A stretch of 64,000 nucleotides of DNA from Sphagnum compactum (Eukaryota > Bryophyta > Sphagnopsida > Sphagnales): the NCBI GenBank assembly GCA_965153455.1, contig OZ234503.1, positions 7,904,157-7,968,156 on the forward strand, written 5' to 3'. Within the stretch, counting starts at the first letter, position 1; each line of letters begins with the position of its first letter. Shown one piece after another: positions 46,332-58,079 of the stretch. The notes under the pieces are model-generated. The model saw only the letters and a program-made list of their open reading frames with translations. It had not been told where the DNA came from and did not search any database. A program made the position numbers and the translations under genes.

Positions 46332-46664
46332 TGTGGGAAGGTAGAGACAGAAGAAGATTGAATAAAGAATGATCTGCTCTGAGAAGTGAGGAAGAATACA
46401 CAATATCTGGTATATTCATTTCAATAAGAGTCCTACTTATACATGAATGTGTCTTAATTAACTAGCTATCTTCTCATCTTTGCAGTAAAATGGTCACTAA
46501 ACTCATTAATTTTTGCTACATTTGCCTCTGTTGATTTCCTGCAACTAAGTCCTCCCTGATTTATTTCTATCTATGCTTCTAGATCTGCAATTTCAAGGTT
46601 ATTGTTGATTGGCTTATCCATGGTTGTTGGATCAAATTAGATTAATTTGATCACATGGACAACA
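46332..46664 (-). mobile_element. Probable copia LTR (single, 333 bp)
   Basis: Directly upstream of the gag relic on the same strand. It starts TGTTGTCCATG and ends CCCACA (a TG..CA pair). It contains an inverted repeat near its 5' end (GATCAAATTA / TAATTTGATC at ~46630-46652), a TATA-like TGTATAAGTAGG (~46433-46444) and a terminal TTCTTTATTCAATCTTCTTC tract typical of plant copia LTRs. No second LTR was found in the window. Confidence 0.65.
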
Positions 46665-46910
46665 AAATCTTAGCTGCCACTAGTTTTCAGCTAGTTTTCC
46701 TTTCTCTGGGACACTTCCTGAGATGTGGTTTAATAGGGAACACTAGTAAGAGATCAACATTGATACAAGGAAGGTGTAATTGCCCAATCTTCCATCCAAT
46801 CTTTATCTGCAACCTCAAATGAGGTGGAGATGTGTACTATGATACATGACATTGATGCCTAGAAGAACTAGTGTGTAGTTTTGTGTATGAACAACATGGG
46901 TGTGCACAAT

Positions 46911-49900
46911 TCAATCTATTTGGAGGCATTTCTTGCAGACCCACTTCAGGTCACCTTTGTCATACTCAACTCTTGGTTCCAAGCCCCCCCAATCTTGACC
47001 AGCATCCACCAGCTTCAAGAACTCGCTAAGCGACCTTCACATCAGATAGACCAACTTGTCAGCAAGATTGGACATGACCAAGGCAACATGCTTCGAGTTC
47101 AAACAAAACCTTGCGTTGCCTGTAGTACACAGCCTTTTTCAAAACCATTAGCAAATCACTTAGGACAGGACAACAGTTCAAAATTGAAAATGCAGAATGT
47201 TTTGTGCTTAGCAATATAACAATCATTTTCAGATAATTGTTTCTCAAGTTTGCACATCTTATTGAAGCTCAACTTTTGTAGTCATATCTGTAGAAACCAT
47301 GGGCAATTGTGAAAAGCATCATAATTTACCTTGCATCAGCATCAGACAACTTGTTCGGTTCTGCATAACTTTCAGTTTCAACATAAGGATCTAGAGCCTT
47401 GAACTTTTTTAGTTCACTTCCTTGCTCATGAATGTCTTTAATTGTTTTCAAGTAGTCAATGAGTTGATCAGGCACCAGTTTACTTGGAACCACTGGGTAA
47501 AGGCAGCTCACGATACCAGCAGCCAGATTCACAACCTGGCACAAGCAAGTTGAGATTTTCACAGCTTCCATCAACTTAACAGCTTCCTGTCTCTTCACTC
47601 TTACTGGATAGGGTGGCAACTGTGGCTTCCAACATTCCTCACATACAAGAGCAATGAACACCTACATCACAAACACAAATGAGTCAAGTTCCGCTTAGAG
47701 CTGGAAACAACAGATGGAGTCCAATTCATGCATTGTATTTGAAGCTTCACAAGCTTATATCTTTAATCTATGAGAAGGCCTACCTTCTTATGCAACCTGT
47801 TTCCAATCTTGCTGCCAATGTAGGCAAGGAGAGAGTCTGGCTTGCCATCTTTCACAGACTTTGCAACATCCTCCAAAAAATTTTGAATGTCAAGCAGCTT
47901 CTCCTGGCGATCCTTGTCTTTCATGTTCATCAACTCCATATCTATGCCCAAACCAAGTTGGAACTTATTTAACACCCATGTGTGACATCTGATCTATGGA
48001 ATAACTAATGAAATGGATTCTCCCAATAGCTTGATAAAGTTTGAGACATAAAATTAGTGGAGAGTCTTGGGTGGTGTGAAGGCAAAGCCAAAAGATTTAA
48101 CCAAAACCATATGTTACTGCAATTCTTTGCTCTGGAGCTGATTGTGTAGAGTTGAACTGTGTTTCAGTAACAGAAAAAAGATCAAGAGAAAAGAAGAGAG
48201 GAACACAAAAGATACCATGAAACAAAAAAATACCTGTGCTGAGAAAATGGATTGGAAAGAAAAAAAAGAAAGACAGAGAGGGTTGAAGGTGTGGAGGTGC
48301 AAATGAAGAGCAGGCAGGAAGGAGAGAGAGTGCTCAGAGCTTGAGAATTACCATCCAGGTTGGAGGGTAGAACAATGAAGCAGCGTGGATATGGAGTTAA
48401 GCCCACATTTTTAACCAAGTTGTACAATCCTTTCTGGTACGAAAGGATTGTCTCTCCAAGCTTATACGGTATTGGCACTGCCTTGATCTGGTTTTGCACA
48501 TCTGTGCAAGCATCTGTGCAAGCCCATCACCAAATGACCCACTAAGGCTGTAAGATTCCCAGCAGCAAAATCCAAGTTCATCAGTGAATGAACATCCTAA
48601 AATTGCCATCCACACCTTGGAAAAGTAAAAAAATTGCAGGTTGATTCGAATTTGTGCAGCAATGTTGCTGCTACCTATGCATCGCACAATCACCTAAAAA
48701 AACAGAGCAAGACCTAAAAAGATGGTCACATGGTACCTTGCAGTGTTTTCATGATCTCATGAAGCTGTTTCATTTCCTTTGTAGCTTCATCAAGCTTCCC
48801 TGCAGCAAACAACAATCCCATTGAAATATTGCATGTGACAAATAAGAGTCTGAAGGTGCTGCTATCGATTCAATTCAAACCTTGTCAAATGTGCAACGGA
48901 TTGAGAGGATATAGGTTGGTACCAGAAACTTTGGTGACGTTGTCAACTAGGGACAACAATTGCTTCTTGGAACTAACAGTAGAACCGCCTTTCACATAAC
49001 TAGAGTCCAACATCTTCTCTACGGACCATCGCCGAATCTTGTCCGTCTTCAAAACCTTCTGCAGAAGCTCCCCTGCTTGCTTATAATAGTCGGAGCCTCC
49101 GTCTCTGATCACGTCGCCCAAGTCGTCAAGCATTTCCTGCTTCACTTCTGCCAGTTTCTCTAACGCTCTCCCTTCATCGGACGATTCATAATCTTCCCCT
49201 GTCACAACCAGTGTTTCGTTTTTTCAAAATTGTGAAGAAGGTAGGTTGGCGATCATGCACGAGAGGACTTAGCCAAATCTGTCTAGATTTCAGAGGGGGA
49301 AGGAGAAAAATTTAGGATTCGTCCTATAATTTGGCTACTTGTTGAAACTTTAGATTGTTTTTTCCTCATAATGTGGCGACGTGGGTCCATTTTTTTCCCA
49401 AAAGGAAACGCCTTGTACCTTCGGCCTTGTCGAGCAAGGCGCACACTAGCTTCTGACCAGTGACGAGTTCATATAAGATCGCACCGATTGCCCACCGATC
49501 TCCTTCTAGTGTGGCTTGCACGCCGCGGCCTGCATTATCAGGATTGGTGTGCTCCTTTGCCAGCTCGGGGGAGTAGTAGATGATAGTCCCTTCCCTTCGC
49601 CACTCCTTGCCCTTCCGCCTCGCGTTGTCCAAATCGATCACCTTACACTCGAGATAGCCTTGGGTAGAGTAGACGACTAAATTCTCGGGCGTCAAATCGC
49701 CGTGAGCAATGTCTATTCGGTGAAGCTCCAGGATGGCACTCACCACCAGCTCGAAAACTTGTCGCTTCTCGTTGTACTGGTGCAGGAGCACTCCACGGTC
49801 CATCAGGTTACGCAGCGTCCGCCGCTCCGTTCCTCCTGCGCCTGGTTCCGATGTAAACACAAGCGCGTAGGGGCGCAACTGGTTCTCTTTCTTCCAAGCG

Positions 49901-52159
49901 AAGTAAGGCGTGCTTTCATAGCTGAACAGGTTTGTCACGTGCTTGAGTTGAACTCCCTCCTGCTTCAGACCTGCAAGACGTGCATGTCATGCATCTTGAT
50001 CAGCGTGTTTGGCCAAATGTTTCGAGATTATGGGATCTGTGCAATGGGATGCTATCATCTGAGGTCGTTTCCCATAAGTTTGCTTACCTTGCAATAGGTC
50101 GATGTTGTGCTGACGTTCACTTTCGTCCTGATAGTACTTGATCACAACAGGCGATTTGGAAGGGCTGTGATCTGCGAACATCACATCATTGCGACCTCCT
50201 TCTTTCAAGTGCTGCTTCAGAGCCACAGTGAACTGACCCATCGGATCTTCAACAAGCCTCACCTGTGAGGGACCAAGCAAGATTTACAATTCAGAAACCG
50301 GTAGAGCATCTCCACCAACACACTTGTCCATAGCATGTTTTGAGTGAAGATCTAATAGTAAAGAATTGCCCAACAGGCTCTGTAAAATGGCTGTGGCTCA
50401 GCATTTTTGCTCAACATGTTAAGGCGAGCTTGGAATGAGTAAAATAAGCATTCTTGAATGGGTTTTGGGAGGAGTCCCAATCCTTTTTCTGTTCAGGGAA
50501 AATTTTCAGAGTTTGCAAGCAAAATACCAAATTTCTGCTGATGAATTTGACAAGGAAGGTGCAAAAGAATTCGATCAGTCATGATGTTTCAATTTCTGCA
50601 CGGATTTATTATAAAGCTTGAGTCTTGTATAGTACCTTCTCGAGGAACTCTCGTCCTAGGGGATCTTTCTCTTCTTCCACTTGCTGCAGAATCGCCTCCC
50701 TGTTCTTCTCAGCTAACAGAGATGCAATTGTGAGCCCCACCTCGTTCCGTAACATAGCAGTCAAGTGCACCGACTGAGAATCGACTTCTGCAAATTTATT
50801 GAGGAGCAACTTCACAACCTTGATGTGGCCCTTTCGAATGGCAAGGTGTAAGGGCGTGAAGCCTTCGCCGTTTTTTACGTTCACGTTCACCTCCTCACAG
50901 GACAGAAGAGAGGCCGCAGTTTCTGCGTGTCCGTGCTTGCAGGCCAAGTGAAGAGCGGTTGTGGATTTGACGCTCGATTTAGTTGCATCGATCAGAGTTG
51001 CCCGCCGCACCTCTGGGACCTCCAAGAGCAGCTTCACCACGGCGTTGTGACCCCTGGATGCTGCAGCGTGCAAGGGCGTCAACCAATTTTTATTGGTGGG
51101 CGCAATTTCAGATTGTATGCCTGGTTGCTTCAACAGCAGCTCGACCATGTCCTTGTGTCCTCCCTCCGCAGCACAGTACAACGGTGTGTTGCGATACGTC
51201 CACTTGCTGGAAAACATTTGAGAAAGTTTGGAAGAAACGGCGTGGATGTCGGCTCCCTTTTCCAGAAGCAGCTGAGCCGCTGCTGCCATCCCTTTTTCTG
51301 CAGCTGCGAACAGTGGCGTGCTCCTGTACATGTCATGAAAATTCACGATGATTCGCGGGTGCCGGAGGAAAAGCTGAATCATCTCAAGGTTGCCTTTTAC
51401 AGCTGCATGGTGCAAAGGAGTCATGTTGCCTTCGCCCCGCGCATTGACGTCTACTTCCGGCCGTTGCAAGAGACGCACCACCAGATCTATCTCAGCATCG
51501 AAGAACACCATGTAGTGCAACTGGGTATGTCGCGACCGGTTCTCGAGATTCGCATTCAGATTTTTGTGTGCCAGTAGAGCCAAGACGACCTCCCTCCGGG
51601 ACTCATCCGCCTGGAAACCGAACCTTGAGACTTTGTTAGGTTTCGTCAAGGGCCTCGAGTACTTCCGATTCGGCTTCCAGACCGCCACATGCAAAGGGGT
51701 CAATTCTCGAAAAGATTTGTTAGCATTCACGTCGATCTCTGGACGCTCTAAGAGCATCTTCACGATCTCTAGATGGTTGGAGGTCGTGGCGGCATGCAGG
51801 GGTGAATATGTGAAGGCCGCCCAGTAATCGACGCTGCGAAGACCTGCATACCCAGCATTCACATCTATCCCCGGCACGGCTAGAAGGAGTTTGACGATTG
51901 CAACGTGCCCGTTCTGAGCAGCTATACACAAGGCGGTTTTGTGGACATGGAAGTTTACATCGATCCTTGGTTGCTGTAAGAGGAGCTCCACCACGAGGGC
52001 GTGCCCGGCTCGTGCTGCCACGTATAAAGCCGTGAAGTGGGTATCCTCGTCCGCCTCGTTCACATCAACGGGAGGCTGCTGTTGGAGAAACTTTTGCACT
52101 GCATCGAGATCTCCATCTTTGGCCGCCGTCCGGAGGGGCTCAGCACTCGGTCGCATCAT
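46911..52159 (-). CDS. Ankyrin-repeat / divergent kinase / helical-tail protein, 9 exons
   Basis: Exons: 52159-50636, 50262-50088, 49970-49419, 49198-48923, 48799-48737, 48513-48352, 47941-47784, 47661-47330, 47025-46911. Every junction is GT-AG and in phase, giving 3,357 nt and 1,118 aa. Residues ~1-500 are about eleven ankyrin repeats (TPLHAAASRGHNAVVKLLL, TALHLACKHGHAETAASLL). Residues ~515-750 are a protein kinase-like domain: VVIKYY (putative ATP-binding Lys ~550), HGDLTPENLVV (Asp ~658), VIDLDNAR in place of DFG (Asp ~679), YYSPELA and GDRWAIGAILYELVTG. No glycine-rich loop is visible and the C-lobe stops soon after helix F. Residues ~752-1070 are helical and charged (GSDYYKQAGELLQKVL, PYPVRVKRQEAVKLME). 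The last ~38 residues, EFLKLVDAGQDWGGL..GDLKWVCKKC, resemble a tail I associate with large plant/algal repeat-kinase signalling proteins. If the ankyrin exon is not spliced it ends at a TAA 27 nt further (50609-50611), which would make two adjacent genes; the in-phase splice favours one. The start is the first ATG after an in-frame TAG at 52244-52246. Confidence 0.78.
48352..48513 (-). other. Exon with duplicated tandem 3' splice sites
   Basis: The 12-base string GCTTGCACAGAT occurs twice in a row at the start of this exon of the ankyrin-kinase gene. This gives two identical TTGCACAG acceptors 12 nt apart (exon start 48513 or 48501). Both keep frame and differ by four residues (DACT). Confidence 0.7.
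49246..49286 (+). repeat. TAGCCA/TGGCTA dispersed element, copy 5 (intronic)
   Basis: TTGGCGATCATGC..GAGGACTTAGCCAAATCTGTCTAG, within the intron between the kinase-domain exon and the next exon of the ankyrin-kinase gene. The downstream GTTTTTTCCTCATAATGTGGCGAC matches sequence following copy 4. Confidence 0.55.
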
Positions 52160-52534
52160 ACCCGGTTGCAGAGCAAACCTCCTGCCGCTCCTAGTTGCCA
52201 AAACAATACGTCCGATGATTAATCGCACAACTAATGAGGACAACTAGAGGATCACACCAGAACCGTCACCTGCAGTTGATCTAGACAGAAATAAACTTGC
52301 TAATTATTAAGAGAACCTATCGATTACGACCCTTAGACGTTGATCAGCGATCGAAAAAGGAACGTCCATAATCGAGAATTTCAATTCTCGCCAATCTAGA
52401 AATGCATAGGTATCGAGCAAGTCGGCTCAAAAGAAGCCGATCTTTGACACCAACAAGCTTCAGTGCATGTGTTGCTCGACGTCTAATCATGTAGATATAT
52501 TAGGTTTCGTCCGATCTCAGTGGTGGTCACGCGT
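52160..52534. promoter_or_regulatory. 5' flank of the ankyrin-kinase gene
   Basis: CpG-rich and without coding signal. In-frame TTG codons precede the ATG but a TAG blocks further extension. No TATA box assigned. Confidence 0.35.
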
Positions 52535-52760
52535 CTAGAATCTGCAAAGAAACTTATCAGTACTACTGGTGATGCCAAGGTCATCATATATCAGGGTTGC
52601 TACAGAGCCAGCCGCGTACAACAAGTACTGGTCAGAAATGTCCTTTGGGTTCAAAGCTACAGTCGCTGCACCACCAATCTCAAGTGCCCAGTTAGTATTT
52701 TGCTCCACCAATCTCAAGTGTCCAGTTTGTATTTTTCGCGAAGCTACGTTCTAGCCGATA
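52535..52760 (-). pseudogene. Unrecognised coding fragment with a ~35-bp direct duplication
   Basis: The minus frame 52717-52535 reads NTNWALEIGGAATVALNPKD, then YLLYAAGSVATLIYDDLG. Its composition is protein-like and ends at a stop after FLCRF. The sequence CCACCAATCTCAAGTGYCCAGTT is present twice (about 52669 and 52704). Not recognised. It might be a partial 3' exon of an old gene captured near the ankyrin-kinase promoter. Confidence 0.3.
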
Positions 52761-53011
52761 CGCGTCGTATTTGACTTCATATCTTAAAGGTGTAAACCGC
52801 GATCATCTAGTCAGCGTGAGGACCGACTCTTATCTATAACCGATAGTAACAGGAACATTCCGAAATGACGATCGTGGCTTTAGCACCGCATTTTGATCCA
52901 TTCCTTGCGTAAAGTCGAGCAAGCGCGGCCGATTTGAACCAAGAATCACAGAGTCCTCTGACTTCTCAAAGTCGCTATCGCGTGGCCTCTGAGAGAGTCT
53001 GTGCAGTACAC

Positions 53012-53039
53012 TTCTAATAAGTTAATATACTTATTAGAA
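53012..53039. repeat. Perfect 11-bp inverted repeat (hairpin), half-copy nearby
   Basis: TTCTAATAAGT / ACTTATTAGAA around TAATAT. One arm (CTTCTAATAAGTTT) recurs at about 53090. It may be the end of a small inverted-repeat element. Confidence 0.6.
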
Positions 53040-54060
53040 AGGGGTACATATATACTTAATTGAAAAGCAAAGAACTTTCCAGTTGCCCTTCTAATAAGTT
53101 TAAAATGGTCACAGGCTTTCAGAACGTGGTCAGTTTTTAAAATGATAGCAAATTGAAATCACAGTCCAAATCTGACGTAATTTTTGCAATTTTTTTTCGA
53201 AATTTTGTGATTTAGAAAAAAAGAATAAAGAAATACTCCGACCCAAAAAATTCCATTTTCAAATTGATTTTTCACATTTCGGCGAAATTTTACCCAGAAA
53301 AAAACGCTGCTTCCTGCATAAAATATTATATGTGTCACAGTTGCTCCATACTATCATGTAATCCCGCAAGCAAGCCGTCCACGTTCTTAGACTGGAAATT
53401 TCAGCGAAGGAATCTGATGACCAACCGAACCGACTGAGCCACGGTACATATTTCAGTAGTACTTAGTATTTCAATGAAAACACTGAGCTTTTGCATGTGA
53501 ACCGCCAGCGTGAACCAGCACCCACCAGTGCAGCAGTCGGCAGTCGGAGAGGGGGGGATTTCTCAAGTGGCTGAATGTGGGTTGTTGATAACTGTTAACC
53601 TTTTTGGTGCTGATCCTTTTTCCTTGGGAGTATTTTCTCTTATGGTTCTCTCAAAACTGATCTCACCTACATAGCTCTGTACTACCTGCTCTCTTGGCCT
53701 CTACCTATCAACTAAGAAGAACTAGGCCCTTTCTATTCTCATCTACCTAGTAGACTCCCGTCCCCTTTTCCCATATACGAGAGGGGAGAGAACCTTTTTT
53801 TATATCTTATGGCGGCTCACACATCGTCTTCTTATATGCGTCCATTTTTGTGATGTTGCCATTGTTCAATAAATTTTTTTGTTGATGCGGGGGCATTACA
53901 CTTGTCATATCGCTCATATTTTTACTTACTTACTCACCTTTCCTCCTACCTACCTACCTACCTACCCTAACACCTACAGAATGAACATGTTGATTGATGA
54001 AATTAACGCAATTGTTGCAAGTATTGCATTTAGTTGGATAGTATTATATTAAGCATATTT
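53040..54060. other. Intergenic, mixed composition
   Basis: No gene. Contains a (CTAC)n microsatellite at about 53946-53966 and a poly(A)-signal-like TTCAATAAATTTTTTTG at ~53866. 53583-53885 has a TGTTGATAACTGTTAACC start and pyrimidine-rich text that could be a solo LTR, but no matching end or target duplication was found. Confidence 0.4.
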
Positions 54061-54064
54061 AAGC

Positions 54065-54087
54065 CCCCCCTTCCCCCCCCCCCCCCA
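54065..54087. repeat. Poly(C) tract
   Basis: Runs of 7 and 14 C separated by TT on the plus strand (a G-quadruplex-capable minus strand). Confidence 0.9.
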
Positions 54088-57000
54088 TGCGACTATTGCA
54101 CTTGTGGGCAAGATTGCCTTTAGTACCCCACCTTGAGCCTTCATTTTACATCATTTATTGCATATTGTACACAATGTAATTAAATAATTTAATGCCTTGG
54201 GTTGAAAAGAAAGGAAGATTTTATTTTCTAACCTAAAATGGATCAAAGGAGGATTCAGGATCAAATAGATGTGTCAAATATTTAGGATTTTTGCAAAACG
54301 TCTTTTTTGATATTAATTAAATTTAAACTTAGGTTAATTTAGGAGGGGAAAATCATGAATACATATATTGAACAAGTGAAACTCATTTCTCCTTTTTTGA
54401 AAGGGAGTGGAGACATCTTTTAAATTGGAGAGACTCAAATTAGAATGTTAAAAAAAAAATGTTTTTTGTTCATTTAAATTTTTAATTGTTTTATTTTTTA
54501 TTTTTTATTCATAATTAATTCATAATTATTTTTTATATTACATTATCAAGGTTATGTGTAAGGTTTTGCAGTTAGGGTTTAGGCTCTTTTGAAAGCAATG
54601 TATGTTTAAGGTTTAATCTATCATTATAATTCAAGTTTAAGGTTTTGCATAAATTTATTTGTGGTTCATTATGGTTTGATTTAGTGTTGGAGAGCTTTGG
54701 AAGGAGAGTGTCATCATCTTGTACCATAAAATTAAAGGTATTTTTTCCCCCTTTTTTCATTTCTTTCATTCATGTATGTTTTGATTAAATTACAATTCAA
54801 TTAACTTTTCTAATAGATTAATATAATATAACTTATAGTTTATTGATTATTGGAAAAGACTATTAAGTTAGCAAATGTTTAATCTAGCTCAAGAAATCTA
54901 CATGTAATTATTAGTTTTATATACAAGTATTGCCTACATGGGTTCCATGTAGAATGTAAGTTTTAGTTTGACATGTGGGTATTGATTAGTTGTGTATTTC
55001 ATTAGTAATCATGGTTTAATGAAAAAAGGGGTATTGCACGTGCACATTTTCACAAGTTGAATATAAACATGGGTTGAATTCCCAAATCAAATCAATTCAA
55101 GTCCAAACCCCAACAAAGTCCCCCTTCTGAAATGTGGATTTGGTGTGGATTCTTGACGTGGGGCATGGGGTGACAAACAAAATGTTAATCGAGATTGAGT
55201 ACATAGCACATGCACACGTGTTTGAGTTCTTGGAAGATAAACAAAGTGATGTAGAAATCCTAGTGGAATGGAACACATAAAAACTTACCCTCACAAAAGG
55301 ATATCAAATCCCATCAATAAATAATCACCTCGGGCATATTAGGTATAGTGTGATGTTTCATGCTTTTGTTTTTTCTTTTAAAACATCGTTCATAAACACA
55401 CATGATCCTTATCAAAGGTATGTTTTGTATGTACAAATGTGCCTATGGCCTCGATGATCATTGTAATGACCCAAACTATGCAAGATTGATCAAATGAATA
55501 TGTTTGGTTGCCTTTTCAATGAAGCAGTTCTACACATGGTTCAATGTGGTGAAGCTATGTTTTTACCATCAAACACACAACTAAGTGAATGGTGATTTGG
55601 CACATGGCCAATTGATAGGTTCCTAAGTCATTCGTTTACATGTCATGGTATGTTCCTTGAATTTTAATTTTTTTGAAAGATCACATTTGACAATCATGTT
55701 TGGGGACCCTAAGTGTATTATGAATGGTTCAAATTCCAAAGATGATCGTGAAGGTGATGGTGATGAAGGGGTCGAATGTTGACATGGAAGTTGGAACCAT
55801 GGATGAAGGTGTGTTTCCTATTGATGAGGGGATGAAAGCACACTAAGGGTGAGCCACTTTTCACCAAAAGAAGTGATGTACAACGAGTATTATAGTATGT
55901 AATTAACTAATATCTTGATGGTATTTTTTGGCTATCCTAAACATAAGCAAAAAACTTTAAAATTTGCATGACAACCTTTTGGAACTCAAAGTTTACTTTG
56001 AGTCAAAATTAATTTTGATCCAACTATTAGATGAAGAGAATTGGATAAAACTAATGTACATACAGTATGTAACTTACAGTTTTTCAATGGTCATAGGGCT
56101 TCATGTTTGTGGTTCATAAAACATTACCAAACAAAAGAAAATTGAAAAACTAATGCAATGCCCATCTATAAAATCTTCTCTTCTTTATATGGTAGTGGTT
56201 TTTTTCCTTAACAAAATAATTATTATGCATTTATTGTTCAAAAATGCAAAAAACACACATTTTTTGAATGAAATTTCATTTGAAAACTTTAAATCTTTAA
56301 GTGGTCCTAGATTTGAATAATGTATATCAATATCATATACCATAAAAAATTCACCCAAGAATTCCACTCACAACCTTAGTTTTGAAGTATATAATGCAAT
56401 TTTTTCAAACTCTGTGATAGGTATTATTTTGTCACAAATATATTCCATACATTCAAGTTTTTCATTTTTTGTTGGATTTAAAAAAATAATTAATTAGATT
56501 AAGTTTAAAGTTAATCAAATATTTTTAAAACAAACCAAAATAATCCAAGATGTGATGTCCATACATTACAAAAAAAATTAATTGTGGAAAGATTATACTT
56601 ATGATTACAATTTTTGGGGGGCTTAGTGTGCTTATGCTCGAGGTTGGCTTTTGAAGAACTTGAAATCAGTTACTCATTTGGAAGGAACATTAATTTGTTT
56701 ACATGTCACACAATGCAAGAAATCATTGAAGAATGCACATAAGGAGGGGTTGCACTTTGTGAAACATGTCACTTCACTCATGAGAATTGTGGGATTAGAA
56801 ATCCAAAATATAATTTGCTTCACAAAGGTGAATGAATTAGTGCATTTGATAATGTTGTTCATCGTGTAAATGATGATTTAGGATATTTGGTCCATAGGTT
56901 GAAGGATTAGCGCAAAACAATGTTCACACATAAAAAATGCTCACAAGAGAAGATCTCGCAAGTAGATATCAATCTTTTCATGTATTTAATTAATTTTGGA

Positions 57001-58079
57001 CTAAATTGTTAATTCTGGACTTTTCAAATTTGGTAGTTAAAATCAAGTTTTTTGAAAAAAATGTTGGAGATATCTTTTTGTTGGATCATTTGGTGAAACA
57101 AAAAATTATTAATATTTATTGTTGCATCATATGGTCGTCCCTAAATCAAATTCTTTCAAAATTTCCAATCTTTTAATGGTCACTTGTTGATTCTAGACTT
57201 TTGAAAAGTCCATAATTAAATACATATGTCATCCTATAGGCATCATATTTGTGTAAATTGTTTGTTTGTTCATTTGTACTTAGGTTTACAATATTATTGT
57301 GTACCAAATGGGTGAAATCATGATCAAAGGAGCCAGGGGCGCCAAGGTAAAAGTCTTTTTCAAAGGACTACACATGACACATGTCATTCTTGTGTTGGTT
57401 TATAACCTAAAAATTTATATTTCAAATACCCCATTTATTACTGCATTTTAGATATAAATACATTTTGATTACAAATTGATGTTATATCATGTGTATTATG
57501 CATTCATAACCTTTATCACATATATATGTTAAAGTCACACTTTCAAAATCCATGCTTTTCAAGGTCAAAAAAACTTTTAAACCAAATGTGCTCAAATGGT
57601 TTATAAAAAAAAATTCATCAAGTCAAGTCCTTTTGCCCTTCTAATCATTAATGTTAAAATCCTTTTCAAAACTATAATTAATTTTTTTCTTCCTTCTTAT
57701 TCCTACTCCATTATTGAATGAAGTATGATTAGACAAAGTATTTGCAATTTTTGAAAAAGAATGGTGCACATTTGGTGGGAAAAAAAGATGTTTGCAAAAA
57801 CAAGGATTGTCCATTCTTGAGGTTTAAGTGCTTTAAACATGCAAAAACATTTTTGATTGTGTGAAGTTGTGAGCATGCAAACTTTGCAATTAATGGAAAA
57901 TATTCCAAAAGAATTTATGACAATCCAAACTATTATGGTCCCTTGTGATTTTTCAAATATACAAAAATGTGGTTCTAAGGAGTGTGCATTCATTTTTGGG
58001 TGCCTCTTTTGACTGTGATTTTACCCAAATGCTAACAATATTATTTTGTATTTAACAATCTAATGTCCAATGTATTGTA
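54088..58079. other. AT-rich intergenic region
   Basis: No supported gene. Weak open frames at 55087-55294, 56651-56869 and 57703-57993 lack family resemblance. The motif AAGTATTG appears sporadically (54018, 54925), an outlier of the array that begins at ~58080. Confidence 0.45.

Noticed and set aside
47059-47247. 62-codon minus-strand frame as an exon of the ankyrin-kinase gene
   Set aside because: Using its acceptor gives a premature stop in the phase required; the TTAG acceptor at 47027-47026 closes the phase and yields the conserved-looking tail.
50305-50440. GAGCATCTCCACCAACACAC resembling a Tourist MITE end
   Set aside because: No matching inverted end or second TTA was found within 400 bp; at most a solo fragment.
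50609-50635. Reading the ankyrin exon through to its own TAA as a separate 517-residue gene
   Set aside because: GAGAAG|GTACTA is a usable donor and the next exon begins in phase with a plausible acceptor (CCTCACAG), giving a continuous ankyrin-kinase protein. Kept as the main alternative, not excluded.
53583-53885. Possible solo LTR beginning TGTTGATAACTG
   Set aside because: No defined 3' end, primer-binding site, target duplication or second copy.
56651-56869. 72-codon plus-strand frame
   Set aside because: The minus strand over the same interval is also open; no family resemblance or splice context.
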